From a bacterium (GTDB taxonomy: Bacteria > Patescibacteriota > Minisyncoccia > UBA6257 > JAGGUH01): a stretch of DNA of 5,737 nucleotides. Location of the stretch: positions 1 to 5,737 of the forward strand of contig JAGGUH010000039.1 of assembly GCA_021158645.1 (NCBI GenBank). Direction: 5' to 3'. Made by a program: the position numbers and the translations under genes. The notes below the pieces were generated by a model. That model made no database searches, was not told the origin of the DNA, and saw only the letters and a program-made list of their open reading frames with translations. Below, piece by piece: positions 1 to 5,107 of the stretch; positions within the stretch are counted from its first letter, which is position 1; each line of letters opens with the position of its first letter.

Positions 1-35
1 ATAGTGATGGTGAGGATTAAGGTGAGAGAAGGATA

Positions 36-100
36 TTTTTTTTGAATTTTGAATTGTCATTTTGAATTTTGATTTTTGATATTTGATTTTTGATTTAACT
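36..100. repeat. Degenerate TTTTGA-type tandem repeat
   Basis: The stretch is built from variants of (A/T)TTTTGA. The 13-mer TTTTGAATTTTGA occurs exactly at 40-52 and again at 60-72, separated by ATTGTCA, and is followed by three more TTTGAT-like units. It has no convincing open frame. It looks like a low-complexity intergenic repeat upstream of the replication operon. Its function is unknown. Confidence 0.7.
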
Positions 101-107
101 TTGTTTT

Positions 108-135
108 GGATTTAGGATTTCGGATTTAGAATTTT
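108..135. repeat. 7-bp GGATTTA tandem repeat
   Basis: Four consecutive 7-bp units read GGATTTA, GGATTTC, GGATTTA and GAATTTT. They directly follow the TTTTGA-type repeat and contrast with it by carrying GG. The array is short and imperfect and could be a replication-slippage remnant. No protein-coding or known regulatory role is evident. Confidence 0.6.
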
Positions 136-195
136 TAATATTGGATTCGTTAATAAAACAATATAATTATTTTTTAAACTTTTTCAAATTTTGAG

Positions 196-204
196 TTATC
201 CACA
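196..204 (+). promoter_or_regulatory. DnaA box 1 (TTATCCACA)
   Basis: This is a perfect match to the bacterial consensus TTATNCACA. It lies 30 bp upstream of the -35 of the dciA-dnaA promoter, a position suited to DnaA autoregulation or to an origin element. The context AGTTATCCACATTTTTT (195-211 less the final base, i.e. 195-210 plus flanking A/T) is repeated at the third box (4325-4340). Confidence 0.8.
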
Positions 205-243
205 TTTTTTCAACAATTTATTAATTTGTCAATATTGAAAAAA
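205..243. repeat. Inverted repeat flanking the dciA-dnaA -35 region
   Basis: The 9-bp arms TTTTTTCAA (205-213) and TTGAAAAAA (235-243) are perfect reverse complements with a 21-bp spacer. The right arm contains the -35 hexamer, and a second palindrome, TCAATATTGA (229-238), overlaps the same hexamer. This could be an operator, but the composition makes chance matches fairly likely. Confidence 0.4.
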
Positions 244-264
244 AAATTAAACTTCAATTATAAT
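235..264 (+). promoter_or_regulatory. Sigma70-type promoter, apparently leaderless, for dciA-dnaA
   Basis: A -35 TTGAAA (235-240, five of six consensus bases) and a perfect -10 TATAAT (259-264) are separated by 18 bp. Six bases then lead to ATG at 271, so the expected transcription start is the A of the start codon. No Shine-Dalgarno sequence lies between. Both hexamers are seen directly; leaderless transcription is inferred from spacing. Confidence 0.75.
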
Positions 265-270
265 TAAACA

Positions 271-522
271 ATGTTTAAAAAAATTTCTTTATTCTTTACT
301 AAAAAAAATTTTTATCAACAAGTAATTTTAAAAAAAGAAATTGAGAATTTTTTAAAAAAACAAAAAATCGAAGATCAAACAGAAATAAAACCAATAAAAA
401 ATAAAATTAAAATTTTCTGCAAAGATCCGGCAACTTTTCATTTTCTAAAATTAAAAGAAAGAAACTTTAAAAAAATTTTAAAAAACTTTCCTTCATTCGA
501 AGTTTTAATTTCTTTACACTAA
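271..522 (+). CDS. DciA-like (DUF721) small protein
   Basis: This 83-residue protein is probably a minimal DUF721/DciA-family protein, which helps load or operate the replicative helicase DnaB at the origin. An N-terminal basic helical part (about 1-32) is followed by a beta segment, NKIKIFCKDP (44-53), and a helix (about 54-72, FHFLKLKERNFKKILKNF). This copies the family pattern of a strand, then 'spaxaxeLrxxxxxIlxxLN'. Full-length DciA proteins are often longer; CPR-type members can be just the domain. It sits 9 bp before dnaA without a Shine-Dalgarno site in the gap, so the two are probably co-transcribed and translationally coupled. The ATG at 271 is fixed by the promoter immediately upstream. 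The family assignment rests on pattern and context only, because the sequence is Lys/Phe/Ile-rich and divergent. Confidence 0.6.
   Translation: MFKKISLFFTKKNFYQQVILKKEIENFLKKQKIEDQTEIKPIKNKIKIFCKDPATFHFLKLKERNFKKILKNFPSFEVLISLH
312..320 (+). promoter_or_regulatory. Possible weak DnaA box inside dciA-like gene (TTATCAACA)
   Basis: The site differs from TTATCCACA only at base 6. It lies in coding sequence 108 bp after box 1. The same variant occurs on the - strand at 1968-1976. Single-mismatch boxes are common by chance in A/T-rich DNA, so this is tentative. Confidence 0.3.
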
Positions 523-531
523 AAATTAATT

Positions 532-1875
532 ATGAATTTTTCTATCCTTTGGCAAAAGGTTCTTTCGGAAATAGAAATACAAACCTCAAAAGCCAATTTT
601 CAAACATGGTTAAAAAATTCCGATCTAAGAAAAATCAATGAAGGAATTGCAATTATTGCAGTTTCTTCAAATTTTGCCAAAGAATGGATTGAAAATAAAT
701 ATCATAAGTTAATTTTAAAATCATTGAGAAGTTTAATTCCAAATATTAAAACTATTGAATATATTATTGATACTAACTTAACTCAACCAGTTTTTAAAGA
801 AAAAGAAAACAATTTAAAAGATTTTCAATTATCATTCCCCGAAGTAAAAATCGATTTTGAAACAGGACTTAATTCTCGGTATCAATTTGAAAATTTTATT
901 GTTGGTCCCTCTAATGAATTAGCAGTAGCGGCTTCGCTTGCTGTAACTGAAAACCCGGGAATAAAATATAACCCCTTGTTTGTTTATGGCGGAGTAGGAT
1001 TAGGTAAAACACATCTAATTCAAGCAACTGGAAATACAATTAAAAACAAATTTAAAAATAAAAAAATAAAATATCTTAGTTCAGAAAAATTTACAAATGA
1101 AGTAATTGAAGCAATTAGATTTAAAAATACAAAGAGTTTTCGAGAAAAATATCGAAACATTGATGTTTTAATAATTGATGATATTCAATTTATTTCTGGA
1201 AAAGAAACTACTCAAATGGAATTTTTCCATACTTTCAATGAGTTATATGGTTTAAATAAACAAATTATCATTTCTTCTGATCGTCCTCCATCCGCCCTAC
1301 CAGAAATAGAAGAAAGATTAAAATCAAGATTTGAGGGTGGAATGATTGCTGATATTACTAAACCAGAATTTGAAACAAGAGTTGCCATTTTGCATCAAAA
1401 AATGAAAGAAAAAAGATATTTCTTACCAGAAGAAATTGTAGAACTTTTAGCAAAAAAAATTCAAGATAATATCAGAAATTTAGAGGGAGGATTAAATTTG
1501 GTAGTAAATTCTTTAAAATATCAAAAACTTCTTCCAACTAAAAAAAATGTAGAAAAAATTCTTGAAAAAATATTCCAACCAAAAAAAACTATTAATTTTA
1601 AGAAAATTTTAAACACAGTTTCAGAATTTTACGATTTAAATCCAGATCAAATTTTTTCTAAATGTAGAAAAAAAGAATTAGTAAAACCAAGACAAATCAT
1701 TATGTATCTTTTAAAAGAAGAATTAGGATTTGCTTATTCAACAATTGCTGAAAAATTAGGTAATCGAGATCACACAACAGTTCTTTATGCTTGTCAAAAA
1801 ATCTCAAAAGAAATCCAGAAAAACCCCTTTTTTGAAGAAGAAATTAATCAAATCAAAAGCCGACTTTGTAAATAA
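532..1875 (+). CDS. dnaA: Chromosomal replication initiator DnaA
   Basis: DnaA is the AAA+ initiator that binds DnaA boxes, forms an ATP-dependent filament and melts the origin. The 447-residue length is normal. Domain I (about 1-85) starts with the family-like LWQKVLSEIEIQTSKANFQTWL. A short linker (about 86-115) precedes the AAA+ core, with Walker A GGVGLGKT (153-160), Walker B IIDD (214-217), sensor 1 near ISSD (247-250), an arginine finger in LKSRF (R266) and a sensor 2 segment NIRNLEGG (313-320). Domain IV carries the helix-turn-helix with KPRQ (385-388) and signature GNRDHTTVLYA (410-420), so recognition of standard TTATCCACA boxes is expected. The SRFEGG stretch has Gly where many bacteria have Trp (SRFEWG). 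ATG at 532 gives a full domain I. No Shine-Dalgarno sequence precedes it. Boxes on both flanks suggest autoregulation. Confidence 0.98.
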   Translation: MNFSILWQKVLSEIEIQTSKANFQTWLKNSDLRKINEGIAIIAVSSNFAKEWIENKYHKLILKSLRSLIPNIKTIEYIIDTNLTQPVFKEKENNLKDFQLSFPEVKIDFETGLNSRYQFENFIVGPSNELAVAASLAVTENPGIKYNPLFVYGGVGLGKTHLIQATGNTIKNKFKNKKIKYLSSEKFTNEVIEAIRFKNTKSFREKYRNIDVLIIDDIQFISGKETTQMEFFHTFNELYGLNKQIIISSDRPPSALPEIEERLKSRFEGGMIADITKPEFETRVAILHQKMKEKRYFLPEEIVELLAKKIQDNIRNLEGGLNLVVNSLKYQKLLPTKKNVEKILEKIFQPKKTINFKKILNTVSEFYDLNPDQIFSKCRKKELVKPRQIIMYLLKEELGFAYSTIAEKLGNRDHTTVLYACQKISKEIQKNPFFEEEINQIKSRLCK

Positions 1876-1903
1876 ATAATACAAACAAATAATGTAGAAA
1901 ACT

Positions 1904-1912
1904 TGTGGATAA
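1904..1912 (-). promoter_or_regulatory. DnaA box 2 (TTATCCACA on - strand)
   Basis: TGTGGATAA on the + strand is the exact reverse complement of TTATCCACA. It lies 28 bp after the dnaA stop codon and five bases before the palindrome at 1918-1942. It is oriented opposite to boxes 1 and 3. Confidence 0.8.
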
Positions 1913-1917
1913 GTTAA

Positions 1918-1942
1918 AATTGATTTTTTTAAAAAATCAATT
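1918..1942. repeat. Palindrome next to DnaA box 2
   Basis: Arms AATTGATTTTTT (1918-1929) and AAAAAATCAATT (1931-1942) are perfect 12-bp reverse complements around one T. No T tract follows, so it is a poor intrinsic terminator on the + strand. Adjacency to DnaA box 2 favours an origin or dnaA-end structure, but function is inferred. Confidence 0.6.
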
Positions 1943-1967
1943 AACCTTTAATAAAAGTTTAATTACT

Positions 1968-1976
1968 TGTTGATAA
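1968..1976 (-). promoter_or_regulatory. Possible weak DnaA box (TTATCAACA on - strand)
   Basis: TGTTGATAA on the + strand is one base from the inverse DnaA consensus. It has the same orientation as box 2, with 55 bp between them, and is the same variant seen at 312-320. It could be a low-affinity filament-forming site. Confidence 0.4.
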
Positions 1977-2026
1977 TTTAATTGAAAATTTTAAACTTAC
2001 TCTTCGACTTTTAAAAAATTAACTAT

Positions 2027-2059
2027 TTTTCCAAAAATTTTCCAATAATTTTTCATTTA
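2027..2059. repeat. Three 11-bp phased direct repeats
   Basis: Consecutive 11-bp units read TTTTCCAAAAA, TTTTCCAATAA and TTTTTCATTTA. The spacing is close to one helical turn, as in AT-rich 13-mer or 11-mer arrays of unwinding elements. The third unit is degenerate. Its function as a duplex-unwinding element is inference. Confidence 0.4.
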
Positions 2060-2090
2060 AAAAAATAAATAATAAATTTATTTTTTTAAA
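2056..2090. repeat. Perfect 15-bp-arm A/T inverted repeat
   Basis: Arms TTTAAAAAAATAAAT (2056-2070) and ATTTATTTTTTTAAA (2076-2090) are exact reverse complements around an AATAA loop. It contains no G or C, so the DNA should open readily. It lies 30 bp before dnaN. It may be an unwinding element or part of dnaN control. Confidence 0.6.
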
Positions 2091-2120
2091 AAATTTCAAT
2101 TTTTTCATTTTACTACTACT

Positions 2121-3239
2121 ATGAAGTTTTTTATATTAAAAGAAAATATTAAGAAAGCAGTATTAATAGTGAGTAGAGCAACTTCTATTGGTGGAAATTT
2201 ACCAATTTTAAAAAACATTTTATTTAAAAAGGAAGGTGATTATTTAACTCTTTCAGCGACCGATTTAGAAATTGCAATTAATTCTTGGATTCCTTTGAAA
2301 ATTAAAGAAAATTTTTCTCCTTTAGTGATTCCAGGAAATATTTTAGCAGATGTTTTAAATTTAATTCCAGATGAAAAAATTGAAATTGAATTTAAAAAAG
2401 AAAAAATAATTTTAAGAAGTAAAAATTTTGAAACAAAAATTAATTCTCAAAATGCTTCTGATTTTCCTATTCTTCCAAAAATAAAAAAAGAAAATCCGAT
2501 AAAAATTGATATTCAAATTTTAAAAAATGCTTTGAATTCGGTAATTGGGGCAACTTCAGTTACTTCAGTTCGTTCAGATCTTACAGGAATTTTATTTTAT
2601 TTAAACAAAGAAAATTTAAAGTTTGTTGCTACTGATAGTTTTCGCTTGGCTCAAAAAATTATTGATAAAAATTTTTATCAAACAAAAACAAAAGAAGAAG
2701 TAAAACTTTTAATTCCTAAAAAAACCATTCAAGAATTAATTAAAATTATTGATTTGTTTGATAATTTATCTTTTTTGGATATTTATTTTGATCCTAATCA
2801 AATTATTTTTGATTTTCAAAATACAATTTTAATTTCTCGTTTAATTAATGCTTCTTTTCCTGAATATCAAGAAATTATTCCTAAAAAATTTGATACTCAA
2901 ATAGTTGTTTCTAAAGAAAAATTAATTTCAGGAATAAAATTATCATCACTTTTTTCTTCAAGAATTAATGATTTAAAATTTAAAATACCGACTACTTTGA
3001 AAAACTTAGAATTAATTTCTCAAGATTCAATTAGTGGAGAAAATATTTTATATATTGACGCAAAAATTGAAGGCAGTCCTCAAGAAATTGTTTTTAATTA
3101 TAAATATCTTTTAGATGGTTTAAAACCTATAAAATCAGAAAAAGTATTTTTAGGGATTAATAAAAATTCAAAACCATCTTTAATAAAAGATATTGAAGAT
3201 AATAGTTATATTTATATTTTAATGCCAATAAAAATTTAA
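2121..3239 (+). CDS. dnaN: DNA polymerase III beta subunit (sliding clamp)
   Basis: DnaN forms the dimeric ring that tethers DNA polymerase III and other clamp-binding proteins to DNA. The 372-residue length matches the family. The first domain (1-125) begins with the typical MKFFILKENIKKAVLIVSRA and contains LPILKNILF (27-35) and ATDLEIAI (46-53). The second domain (about 128-250) contains VATDSFRLA (169-177), the counterpart of the family ATDxxRLA, and LISRLINASFPEY (237-249). The third domain ends in YILMPIKI (365-372), like the family VMPMRL tail that helps form the binding pocket. The gene follows dnaA across a candidate origin and no recF follows it. No Shine-Dalgarno sequence is seen; the ATG at 2121 gives the standard N-terminus. 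Confidence 0.97.
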   Translation: MKFFILKENIKKAVLIVSRATSIGGNLPILKNILFKKEGDYLTLSATDLEIAINSWIPLKIKENFSPLVIPGNILADVLNLIPDEKIEIEFKKEKIILRSKNFETKINSQNASDFPILPKIKKENPIKIDIQILKNALNSVIGATSVTSVRSDLTGILFYLNKENLKFVATDSFRLAQKIIDKNFYQTKTKEEVKLLIPKKTIQELIKIIDLFDNLSFLDIYFDPNQIIFDFQNTILISRLINASFPEYQEIIPKKFDTQIVVSKEKLISGIKLSSLFSSRINDLKFKIPTTLKNLELISQDSISGENILYIDAKIEGSPQEIVFNYKYLLDGLKPIKSEKVFLGINKNSKPSLIKDIEDNSYIYILMPIKI

Positions 3240-3276
3240 ATTAGTTTAAAGGTCGCAGAATAAATTAATATTAGTT

Positions 3277-4062
3277 ATGAAAAAGAAAATTTTAGTTTTT
3301 GGGTTATTGTTGGGTTTAGTGATGTTTGGGACAGGAAAAATAATTTTAGCAGAAAATGAAAACCAAGTTAGTAGTCAACAATTAAACGAGGTTGAAACAA
3401 ATAATAAAGAAAATCAAGATTCGTCAGTTTCAGAAGTTAGTTCTACTACTACTAAAGAATTAAAAGAAGTGCCTTTAGATATAACTGGTTCTGAAATTAA
3501 ATTACCTCCGGTTTATAAAGGAAAAGTAAAACCTTCATTAGTAATTACTCCAGCAGGAATTGCGAAATTAACTCGAGTTTTGGTAACTGAAGTTGATTAT
3601 AATAATAAAACTGGGAAAGTAAAAATTTGGGGAATGGAATTTAAAATTGATGCGAGTGATGCTTATATAGTTAAGAGATTAATTTATCGAAGAATTTTAG
3701 GAAAAAAGAATTTTGAGGGTATCGAAGGAATTCCTTTTGTAAAATCCAGAATTAAAGTCGGAGATAAAGTAAATATTATTGGAAAGGTTGTTGATGATAG
3801 TGGATATCCAATTTTAATTAAAGCAAAAGTAATAAAAAATGTTTCTCGAAGACAACCAAGAATTCCAGTATTAAAAAAGATACTATTAAAGAAGGTTAAA
3901 GAATCTTCTGAAATTAAAGAAAGATTAAAAAAAAGAATAAAAAAAGAAGTTGAAAAAAAGAAGACAGGGAGAATAAAAAGAAAAGTTAATACACAAGATA
4001 TTCGAAAGAAAATTCAAGAACTTTTAAGAAGAGTTAGACAAATACAATCAAGAATTAGATAA
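3277..4062 (+). CDS. Exported OB-like (DUF5666-type) protein with basic tail
   Basis: This 261-residue protein has a Sec signal peptide: basic MKKK, a hydrophobic core (about 5-24) and a likely cleavage after ILA (A25). A Ser/Thr/Gln/Asn/Glu-rich linker (about 26-65) follows. Residues about 98-190 resemble the DUF5666 small beta-barrel: 'RVLVTEVDYNNKTGKVKIWGMEFKI' type strands, then KSRIKVGDKVNIIGKVVDDSG (156-176) and a final strand LIKAKVIKNVS. The C-terminal 65 residues hold 27 Lys/Arg and 7 Asp/Glu and are predicted helical or coiled coil. It is therefore probably extracytoplasmic and may bind nucleic acid, acidic polymers or the cell surface; its function is unknown. The 37-bp gap after dnaN has no terminator, so read-through is likely. 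A weak TAATAT (3266-3271) 5 nt before ATG could be a leaderless -10. No Shine-Dalgarno site is seen. Confidence 0.8.
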   Translation: MKKKILVFGLLLGLVMFGTGKIILAENENQVSSQQLNEVETNNKENQDSSVSEVSSTTTKELKEVPLDITGSEIKLPPVYKGKVKPSLVITPAGIAKLTRVLVTEVDYNNKTGKVKIWGMEFKIDASDAYIVKRLIYRRILGKKNFEGIEGIPFVKSRIKVGDKVNIIGKVVDDSGYPILIKAKVIKNVSRRQPRIPVLKKILLKKVKESSEIKERLKKRIKKEVEKKKTGRIKRKVNTQDIRKKIQELLRRVRQIQSRIR

Positions 4063-4085
4063 AAACAATATTTTAAAATTTTTTT

Positions 4086-4124
4086 AAAAAACAATTACTC
4101 AAGAACTGGGTAGTTGTTTTTTTT
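4086..4124 (+). terminator. Intrinsic terminator after the exported-protein gene
   Basis: A stem of about 15 bp pairs 4086-4100 with 4108-4122, including two G-T wobbles, around loop AAGAACT (4101-4107). It includes AACAATTAC opposite GTAGTTGTT and runs into eight T residues (4117-4124). It begins 24 bp after the stop codon and probably ends the dnaN-exported-protein transcript. Confidence 0.8.
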
Positions 4125-4249
4125 GTTAAATAAATTTGTTAAAAATTATAAAAGTTAAAAATTACATTTAAAAGGAAATTTAAAGTTTTTTATTATTTTG
4201 TATTAAATTTTTAATTTTTAAAGATTATTTATTTAAATAGTTGATTGTT

Positions 4250-4314
4250 AAAAAACAAAAAAGATAAACTGTTTTTTTATATTTTTTAGTTTTAAATCAG
4301 GTTTTTTAAAAAAC
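4250..4314. repeat. A/T inverted repeat and palindrome upstream of DnaA box 3
   Basis: AAAAAACA (4250-4257) and TGTTTTTT (4270-4277) form 8-bp arms. The separate GTTTTTTAAAAAAC (4301-4314) is a perfect 14-bp palindrome ending 11 bp before DnaA box 3. The rest of 4125-4300 is A/T-rich DNA with no gene visible. The palindrome-box pairing parallels that at 1904-1942. Confidence 0.5.
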
Positions 4315-4325
4315 AATTTTTTAAG

Positions 4326-4334
4326 TTATCCACA
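4326..4334 (+). promoter_or_regulatory. DnaA box 3 (TTATCCACA)
   Basis: This is a perfect consensus box. It ends 8 bp before the proposed -35 of the lysine-rich gene, so bound DnaA could affect that promoter. Its surroundings (AGTTATCCACA followed by six T) equal those of box 1. Confidence 0.75.
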
Positions 4335-4342
4335 TTTTTTTA

Positions 4343-4370
4343 TTTTCATTAAAAAATTTTTGTTTATAAT
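4343..4370 (+). promoter_or_regulatory. Promoter of the lysine-rich protein gene
   Basis: A perfect -10 TATAAT (4365-4370) lies 16 bp after a weaker -35 TTTTCA (4343-4348, four of six consensus bases). The expected start is near 4377, giving a leader of about 93 nt that contains two hairpins. The -10 is clear, the -35 less so. Confidence 0.6.
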
Positions 4371-4378
4371 TATAAAAC

Positions 4379-4412
4379 AAAGAAACAAAATTAAAAAAAA
4401 TTTCGTTTCTTT
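4379..4412 (+). promoter_or_regulatory. Leader hairpin A of the lysine-rich gene
   Basis: Arms AAAGAAAC (4379-4386) and GTTTCTTT (4405-4412) pair perfectly; beyond one A-C mismatch three further A-T pairs extend the stem, leaving loop 4391-4400. It begins at the predicted 5' end of the transcript, where it could protect the RNA or act in control. A closely similar hairpin precedes the sigma-factor gene at 5466-5498. Confidence 0.5.
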
Positions 4413-4429
4413 TTATAAGAAGAAAAAAA

Positions 4430-4450
4430 AGAGAGGCCGGTCGACTCTCT
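4430..4450 (+). promoter_or_regulatory. GC-rich leader hairpin B of the lysine-rich gene
   Basis: AGAGAG (4430-4435) pairs with CTCTCT (4445-4450) around loop GCCGGTCGA. This is one of the few GC-rich spots in the intergenic DNA. It is followed after five bases by six T (4456-4460 onward), so it could act as an attenuator, 20 bp before the start codon. The stem is visible; the role is inferred. Confidence 0.45.
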
Positions 4451-4469
4451 AAATAATTTTTTCTAAAAA

Positions 4470-4577
4470 ATGGCAAAGAAAAAGACAAAAAAGAAAGGGG
4501 GAACAAAAAAGAAGGTAACTAAAAAGAAAAGTGGAACTACTAAGAAAAAGAAGTCTTCAAGAGGAAAGAAAAAATAA
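4470..4577 (+). CDS. 35-residue lysine-rich basic protein
   Basis: The product is 35 residues: MAKKKTKKK, GGTKKK, VTKKK, SGTTKKKK, SSRGKKK, with 19 Lys and 1 Arg and no acidic residue. It resembles histone H1-like or nucleoid-associated tails and would bind DNA or RNA by charge; no family is recognised. The reading frame is bounded by an in-frame TAA at 4464-4466, so ATG 4470 is the only start. Ten of 19 Lys codons are AAG, while neighbouring genes use mainly AAA; the AAG codons break up A runs, which supports real translation. It has its own promoter, a DnaA box, a structured leader and a strong terminator 22 bp after its stop, implying a single-gene transcript. No Shine-Dalgarno sequence precedes it. 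A noncoding RNA over this interval is the main alternative. Confidence 0.7.
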   Translation: MAKKKTKKKGGTKKKVTKKKSGTTKKKKSSRGKKK

Positions 4578-4599
4578 AAAAAAGAAAAAAGTTCTCCTT

Positions 4600-4631
4600 A
4601 AAGCCCTTCACGATTTTGTGAAGGGCTTTTT
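4600..4631 (+). terminator. Strong intrinsic terminator after the lysine-rich gene
   Basis: AAAGCCCTTCAC (4600-4611) pairs perfectly with GTGAAGGGCTTT (4618-4629) around loop GATTTT, then T residues to 4631. The 12-bp GC-containing stem is the most stable one in the window and suggests a well-expressed upstream transcript. Confidence 0.92.
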
Positions 4632-4952
4632 GGATTAAAATTTTTTTATGACTTGAAATATTTAAGGAAATTAGAATAGTTCTTTTGATTTTTTTTAGTT
4701 TTTAAAGTTTTTATTCTTAAGGTGAATTTTTTAGTTTTAGCCAATTTGGTGGTTTTTGGAAAAATTGATTACATTTTTCTCGGCTCTTCACCAATTTTGG
4801 TAATAAATTTTTTTTAAAAATTTCAATCTATATCTATCTAAATTTTAGATTCTCACAAAATTAGAATTTTTTTAAAAATTTTTCAAAAACATCTTTTAGG
4901 AATTCAAAAATTTAATGAAAAATTTATTATTTTGAGAATTTTTAAAAAGAAT
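4632..4952. other. Gene-free A/T-rich stretch before rplS
   Basis: No ORF of useful length, tRNA or rRNA is visible on either strand. It contains a possible RNA fold (4741-4801), a perfect palindrome with arms ATCTAAA and TTTAGAT (4836-4850) and two copies of TTTTTTTAAAAATTT (starting near 4808 and 4867). The gap is long for such a compact genome, so it may hold an unrecognised RNA or regulatory region. Confidence 0.5.
4741..4801 (+). other. Possible structured RNA element
   Basis: CCAA-TTGGTG (4741-4751) can pair with CACCAA-TTGG (4789-4800) across a small internal loop. Inside, GGAAAAAT (4758-4765) pairs with ATTTTTCT (4773-4780). The 3' arm can instead fold as ACCAA (4790-4794) with TTGGT (4797-4801) ahead of eight T (4808-4815), which is incompatible with the first fold. 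No promoter is clear upstream. No known RNA family is recognised. Confidence 0.3.
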
Positions 4953-4983
4953 TTGACTAAATTCTAAAAAAAATTGCTATTAT
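4953..4983 (+). promoter_or_regulatory. Possible upstream promoter of rplS
   Basis: TTGACT (4953-4958) and an extended -10 TGCTATTAT (4975-4983) are separated by 19 bp between hexamers. A start near 4990 would give a leader of about 118 nt including the inverted repeat at 5035-5055. It is weaker than the promoter adjacent to rplS. Confidence 0.4.
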
Positions 4984-5034
4984 TTTTGATAAAAAGCCGT
5001 TTTTAGGAATAATTTTAGGTTTATAATCAATATC

Positions 5035-5055
5035 AAACAAAAAATATTTTTGTTT
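5035..5055. repeat. Inverted repeat upstream of the rplS promoter
   Basis: AAACAAAAA (5035-5043) and TTTTTGTTT (5047-5055) are perfect 9-bp arms around ATA. It ends 16 bp before the proximal -35. It could be an operator or, in RNA from the upstream promoter, a leader hairpin or attenuator. Confidence 0.45.
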
Positions 5056-5071
5056 AAAATTTAAGTAAGGG

Positions 5072-5099
5072 TTGTTTTATTTTAATTTTTTGATATAAT
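5072..5099 (+). promoter_or_regulatory. Extended -10 promoter of rplS, near-leaderless
   Basis: TGATATAAT (5091-5099) is a perfect extended -10 (TGn plus TATAAT). TTGTTT (5072-5077) is a weak -35 with a 16-bp spacer. Only eight bases separate the -10 from ATG 5108, so the mRNA should start within about 0-3 nt of the start codon. There is no Shine-Dalgarno site. Confidence 0.75.
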
Positions 5100-5107
5100 A
5101 ACGCACA

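Larger units (their letters stand above)
1876..2120. other. Candidate oriC region between dnaA and dnaN
   Basis: The 245-bp gap has no gene. It combines a perfect DnaA box (1904-1912), a one-mismatch box (1968-1976), a 12-bp-arm palindrome (1918-1942), 11-bp phased direct repeats (2027-2059) and a 15-bp-arm all-A/T inverted repeat (2056-2090) suited to unwinding. The dnaA-dnaN gap is a usual origin site. Only one perfect box is present here, so the origin may also use the box upstream of the dciA-like gene. No convincing dnaN promoter was found. Confidence 0.55.

Noticed and set aside
1..60. Possible gene ends at the left edge (+ strand frames stopping at 18-20 or 43-45; - strand ATG at 60)
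   Set aside because: Each gives fewer than 21 codons before the edge, with no recognisable sequence. The - strand frame falls in the tandem repeat.
2111..2121. DnaA-trio-like TAGTAGTAG on the - strand just before dnaN
   Set aside because: The trio should lie next to a DnaA box on the proper side; none lies in the first bases of dnaN, and the same TACTACTAC occurs in coding DNA near 3445.
4321..4506. 61-codon open frame on the - strand
   Set aside because: It overlaps the promoter, leader and start of the lysine-rich gene in antisense, is rich in Phe/Leu/Ser from poly-T, and matches no family pattern.
4780..4825. - strand peptide KKFITKIGEEPRKM resembling coding sequence
   Set aside because: It is only 14 codons between two stops and has no start at its beginning; treated as chance.
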